64,000 bases of DNA, taken from positions 880,684-944,683 of the forward strand of contig NMRB01000016.1 in the NCBI GenBank assembly GCA_002633025.1, in the 5' to 3' direction. Origin of the DNA: Notospermus geniculatus. Taxonomy: Eukaryota; Nemertea; Pilidiophora; Heteronemertea; Lineidae. Shown here piece after piece: positions 60,719 to 64,000 of the stretch (positions within the stretch are counted from its first letter, which is position 1; each line of letters begins with the position of its first letter). The notes beneath the pieces were generated by a model. That model saw only the letters and a list, made by a program, of their open reading frames with translations. It had not been told where the DNA came from and did no database searches. The translations under genes and the position numbers were made by a program.

Positions 60719-60783
60719 TCCAGGGGCCGGTTGCACAAAACTCATGTTAGCGCTAACATGAGTTTTGTGCAACCCAGCCCTGG
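60719..60783. mobile_element. Compact GGGGCC hairpin with a 46-base perfect palindrome
   Basis: Bases 60729-60774 are a 46-base perfect palindrome (23 + 23, no loop) starting GGTTGCACAAAACTCATG. Outside it CCAGGGGCC on the left matches GGCCTGG-like sequence on the right with one-base shifts. The end layout is that of the other GGGGCC hairpins, reduced to arms only. Confidence 0.65.
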
Positions 60784-63483
60784 TTAGAGATGGTTGGTGT
60801 AAAACAGAACTCAGCACACGGCATCAAAGGAACGAAGGGATGGCTCAACGACAATGGTTGACAACACTAGCGACAAGTGCATCTTTGCAGGGGCTCGCTA
60901 CAAGGGAAAAGAATGACACGTGCAGTGTCGATGGATGATCAGGCAGAGATCACCCCCGCACAGCCAAGGAAACACTTCACTTTTTGCCCTAAATGTCTCT
61001 GCATTCTTGATATCTGTGTATGCATTGTTTAATGGCGAAGTCTTTTCCCTGTAATAATGAATGTTACGTTCACCAATCAGACAATGGGTAATATGTGAAC
61101 AAAAAAAAACTAGTAAATGCTTTTGCGTCCTTTTTGCTGTACAAATGCACTGAAGAGTCTTGCACAAACCTGAGGTGAAGGCATTGAATCATTTACTAAT
61201 CTTTGTCCATACCACCCATTTTCTGCGCTGTGCTGTGACAAAATTTACACTAGACCTGATCATCAAAAATTTTGGTTGCATGTTATCGATAAAGCATGCC
61301 CAAAATTGTGGATTTGCGTCACTTCCTCAGAAATAAAAATGTCGAAAAAGATCATCTCAACAGAAGAGACGTTTCCCTTACTTTATTTAAAGTTTTTTTG
61401 GTCGTCTTAAACTGAACTGGTGTCCTTTTACTCTAGAACAATCGATTTGTCCACAGAGTCAAAAAGCGACGAAGTGCATTCTTTCGGCAAAGTAACGTTT
61501 GTTGAATGGAATGGATGGAGTGAAATTGTAGATCGCAATACGCGATATGCAATGGCGATGTTGGGGAATTTTAGCAGGTTGTAGACATGCAAAATTACCG
61601 GTAGGTTACCAACCATTTGACGCCAATGATTGGCTTTTCTGGAGAAATTCCACATCAAATCGTGAGGTGTCCTAAGCTCAGAGCATCCCGCCGACCAGCA
61701 TTAATCTTCCATATGAGAAATGAGGGTGATTTTCCTCACCATCTCAATCACTACGCACCATTCGTGTCAGCTCCCTTATTCATGTGCAGACCTATAAACC
61801 TGAATACAGAGAACCGGACGGACAAAAGCATTGACTTCGGGCGCATCTCAGTTCATGGACTACTGTCCCGTCTCGGTGCGCAGAGAAATTATCGAACCTA
61901 AACATTGAGCGGAAAGTAATAACTATCATGGCGGTTCTGGAAAGACAGGAATAGCGAAAACAGTTTAGGAAATGTCAAACTCCACGAAAATCAAATTGCC
62001 GCGTCGATTAGCGGTGTAATTACGGACACTGACTGTGGAATCGTCTCCGATTTTCAACTTTACAGCGGCCACAAATTACCCTATCGAGATCTGCTCGGTA
62101 GGCGTGGACCAGTGACGGCGGGGGACCGACTTCTCTTGGAGAGCAGATCTGTGGAAGCCAATGGCTGTGTTGGCTCTAGCGACTGCACGCACACACCAGC
62201 CTGAGAGACTTCACGACTGCGAAGTGAGGATGACACAGGATGATCGCGATGCTCGGGAATAATTCTTGCAAATTGAGGGACAATATTATTCGTGGTGGGA
62301 ATGAACGCTGTGTAACGTTGATGCGGTAATTAAGCTAGATGTGCTGAGATTCAGATGTTGAGATGAAGTGAAGCCGCGAGGGTCGTTGGCATAGGGACAC
62401 TCGATTCAAATACGCCCGAAGGATCCTAACAATTCAGGAGCCGTCGGAAATCAGACTTACCAATTCCTTCGAAAGGAAAGCACGTTCTCGACAATTCTGA
62501 GAGAGAGCATTTGAGTCAACAATTCGAAATCAAAGGAGTACAGGCATCAGATTTTTCATCGGCATTCTCTTTTACATTATTTAGTGAGACAATACTTGTT
62601 TTTTTACTTAATTTCTCCCTATACACTTTACCTTCATTTTAGCACATTTTTTTTGTCGGACGTGAATTTACCATATATTGTACAGGCCTGAGTCTTGATA
62701 GATTTTGGCACCTGTGACTTTACCTATCCCTGCCTCAGGTATCCATGGTAAATAGCTGCATAGGAAACACCCCAGGAGGATACCCTTACAGGATGCGCCA
62801 GCTTTACTCTGTCCCCCACTCGGCAAGTACCGTTAATCCGCTACCATAACAAGTAGGATGCAAGAAGGATCGCACTCGCGGATAAGGATGCCAAAGTTTA
62901 ACCTGTAACCAGGAGGCAGTTACACTTTACCATCAGGACTGGTCGGACGTACTTTTGTCATTTCGTAATATCCGTATTTCTCGCCCGAATTTCTTGAGCG
63001 TTTTCATTTGCGTCGAACGTTTTGTTCACCCATGCATAAGGTAGGTCCTGAAGACTACATGCATTTCGCCACGTTGTTCCTTGCTTGATACTTTGTTTAC
63101 AAATTTATTGCCTGACGTACACACGGAGGTGGTCATGGTGGTGTCTATTCCTTCCCTCTATGTTATTTAGTTCCGTTTCACTTGAAGCGCTGTTTGACGT
63201 CTTCTACTGACAAAAATCCAAACCACCAGTAGGTCGACTTTCTTCCATTCTTCCCCTCAGTTGATGACAACATCTTATACTTATATCCTAAAGATAAAGG
63301 TCACATCTTTCCTTCCTTGCCTTATCGATGTACAGAATCATTTCTTTCCGTCTAGGCCTAAGCATCGATTTTGGAACCATGTCGTCTTTTTTCTGTGTGT
63401 ATTAATACACCATCAGACCCATCTCTATTTACAAACTCATTTGATAACTTATGTCACGGAGTTCCCTCGCCACCAATCACCAG
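60784..63483. other. Non-coding stretch
   Basis: No recognisable gene. A 10-bp perfect inverted repeat (AGATCTGCTC and complement) lies at 62087-62096 and 62141-62150. Frames 60898-61167, 61428-61658 and 61617-61901 are unrecognised. Confidence 0.45.
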
Positions 63484-63706
63484 GCGCCCCTCTGGGCAAT
63501 ACCCCCGACACCATCACGGCAATAGATCAAACCATTAGAAAAGAGACACCATTGCGTAAATCTAATAGAAACACTGATATCATGGGTCTCCGAGATTTGC
63601 ACGTTGTCCCCGTGGTATCTAGCCAATCCACCGAGATTAAAGATTTAATTAGGCCGGTGCAAATTGATGTCAATTTAAGATTGAAACTTGCCGCGTGGTT
63701 GGAAGG
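63484..63706 (+). other. Possible internal exon, unrecognised
   Basis: The frame is open from CACCAG at 63478-63483 (acceptor-like, weak pyrimidine tract) to AAGG|GTAATT at 63703-63712 (acceptable donor), with a stop just beyond. The translation (for example TPDTITAIDQTIRKETPL, then PVQIDVNLRLKLAAWLEG) is mixed and coding-like. No family is recognised. Confidence 0.2.
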
Positions 63707-63712
63707 GTAATT

Positions 63713-64000
63713 TCGCTATTGCATGACTACAGATACGCAAATTGGTTGGGATTTAAGGGTCATCAGTGGCATACTTATATGGGCCTACATGTACATCATG
63801 GGTACACCAGAGTCAGTACTCAGTGACCGGCTCGATCTGCCGTTGGCGTTACTGAAAATTGGAAATGATCTTCCCTAAACATGAAGGCCTAACCGTTCTG
63901 TCCAACACTGTTTCGTGTATAGCCAACAACATCGAATGCAGCGAAAATTGACCACCAGTAATAAAACAATGCCTTCAAATTTACCTCCTGTTGTATCTAA
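63713..64000. other. Non-coding end of window
   Basis: No feature seen apart from another TACATGTAC word near 63786. Confidence 0.5.

Noticed and set aside
1-64000. CRISPR arrays, operons, ribosome binding sites, rRNA genes
   Set aside because: No regularly spaced identical repeats, no gene strings and no rRNA-like sequence; the DNA is of animal type.

Overview
The window looks like draft-assembly nuclear DNA from a multicellular animal, most likely a marine invertebrate. No bacterial or viral gene order is visible. Roughly 42% GC is my estimate by eye. The self-complementary words TACATGTA and AGGCCT recur throughout, and I associate that habit with marine invertebrate genomes such as echinoderms, hemichordates, amphioxus and molluscs. 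I cannot name the species. One 903-base run of N (54906-55808) and a single N at 59850 mark scaffold joins.

The window is almost gene-free. The longest open frames (about 125-173 codons) are about what chance gives in 64 kb read in six frames, and the longest of all come from inverted repeats. The only protein fragment I recognise is the C-terminal tail of a Tc1/mariner-type DDE transposase at bases 3-143. A few short frames have features of real exons and are listed at low confidence: a signal-peptide-like peptide at 42559-42666, a signal/anchor exon ending in GTAAGT at 51149-51260 (minus), a frame with an in-frame 40-codon tandem duplication at 32327-32640 (minus), and a polar frame at 37434-37679 (minus) beside a CRE and an ATGGCGG motif.

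Most structure comes from small non-autonomous mobile elements. One group is bounded by TA, as Tc1/mariner-type MITEs are: 1420-1576, 1575-1803, 5073-5295, 5314-5465 and 20353-20839. A second group of near-perfect hairpins starts with GGGGCC or a close variant: 15571-15689, 48468-48580, 48574-48719 and 60719-60783; the 5073-5295 element shares this start. A 475-base terminal-inverted-repeat element (48417-48891) has two such hairpins inside it and a relative at 53830-54205. Four diverged copies of a 160-186 base unit are arrayed at 22601-23225. A 532-base block at 59319-60378 is present twice on either side of a single N and may be an unmerged second haplotype.

The most striking signal is inside the 20353-20839 element. 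TCG trinucleotides (TCGTA and variants) recur every 10-11 bases, one turn of the double helix, and switch strand near the centre, where they become CGA at the same spacing.

The rest resembles a non-coding gene desert with several compact clusters of developmental transcription-factor motifs: a perfect DR1 beside TAATTA sites at 670-777, homeodomain cores at 3160-3310 and 26480-26665, and four TALE-type TGACAG sites at 16494-16649. These would fit long-range regulation of a gene outside the window, but that is inference.
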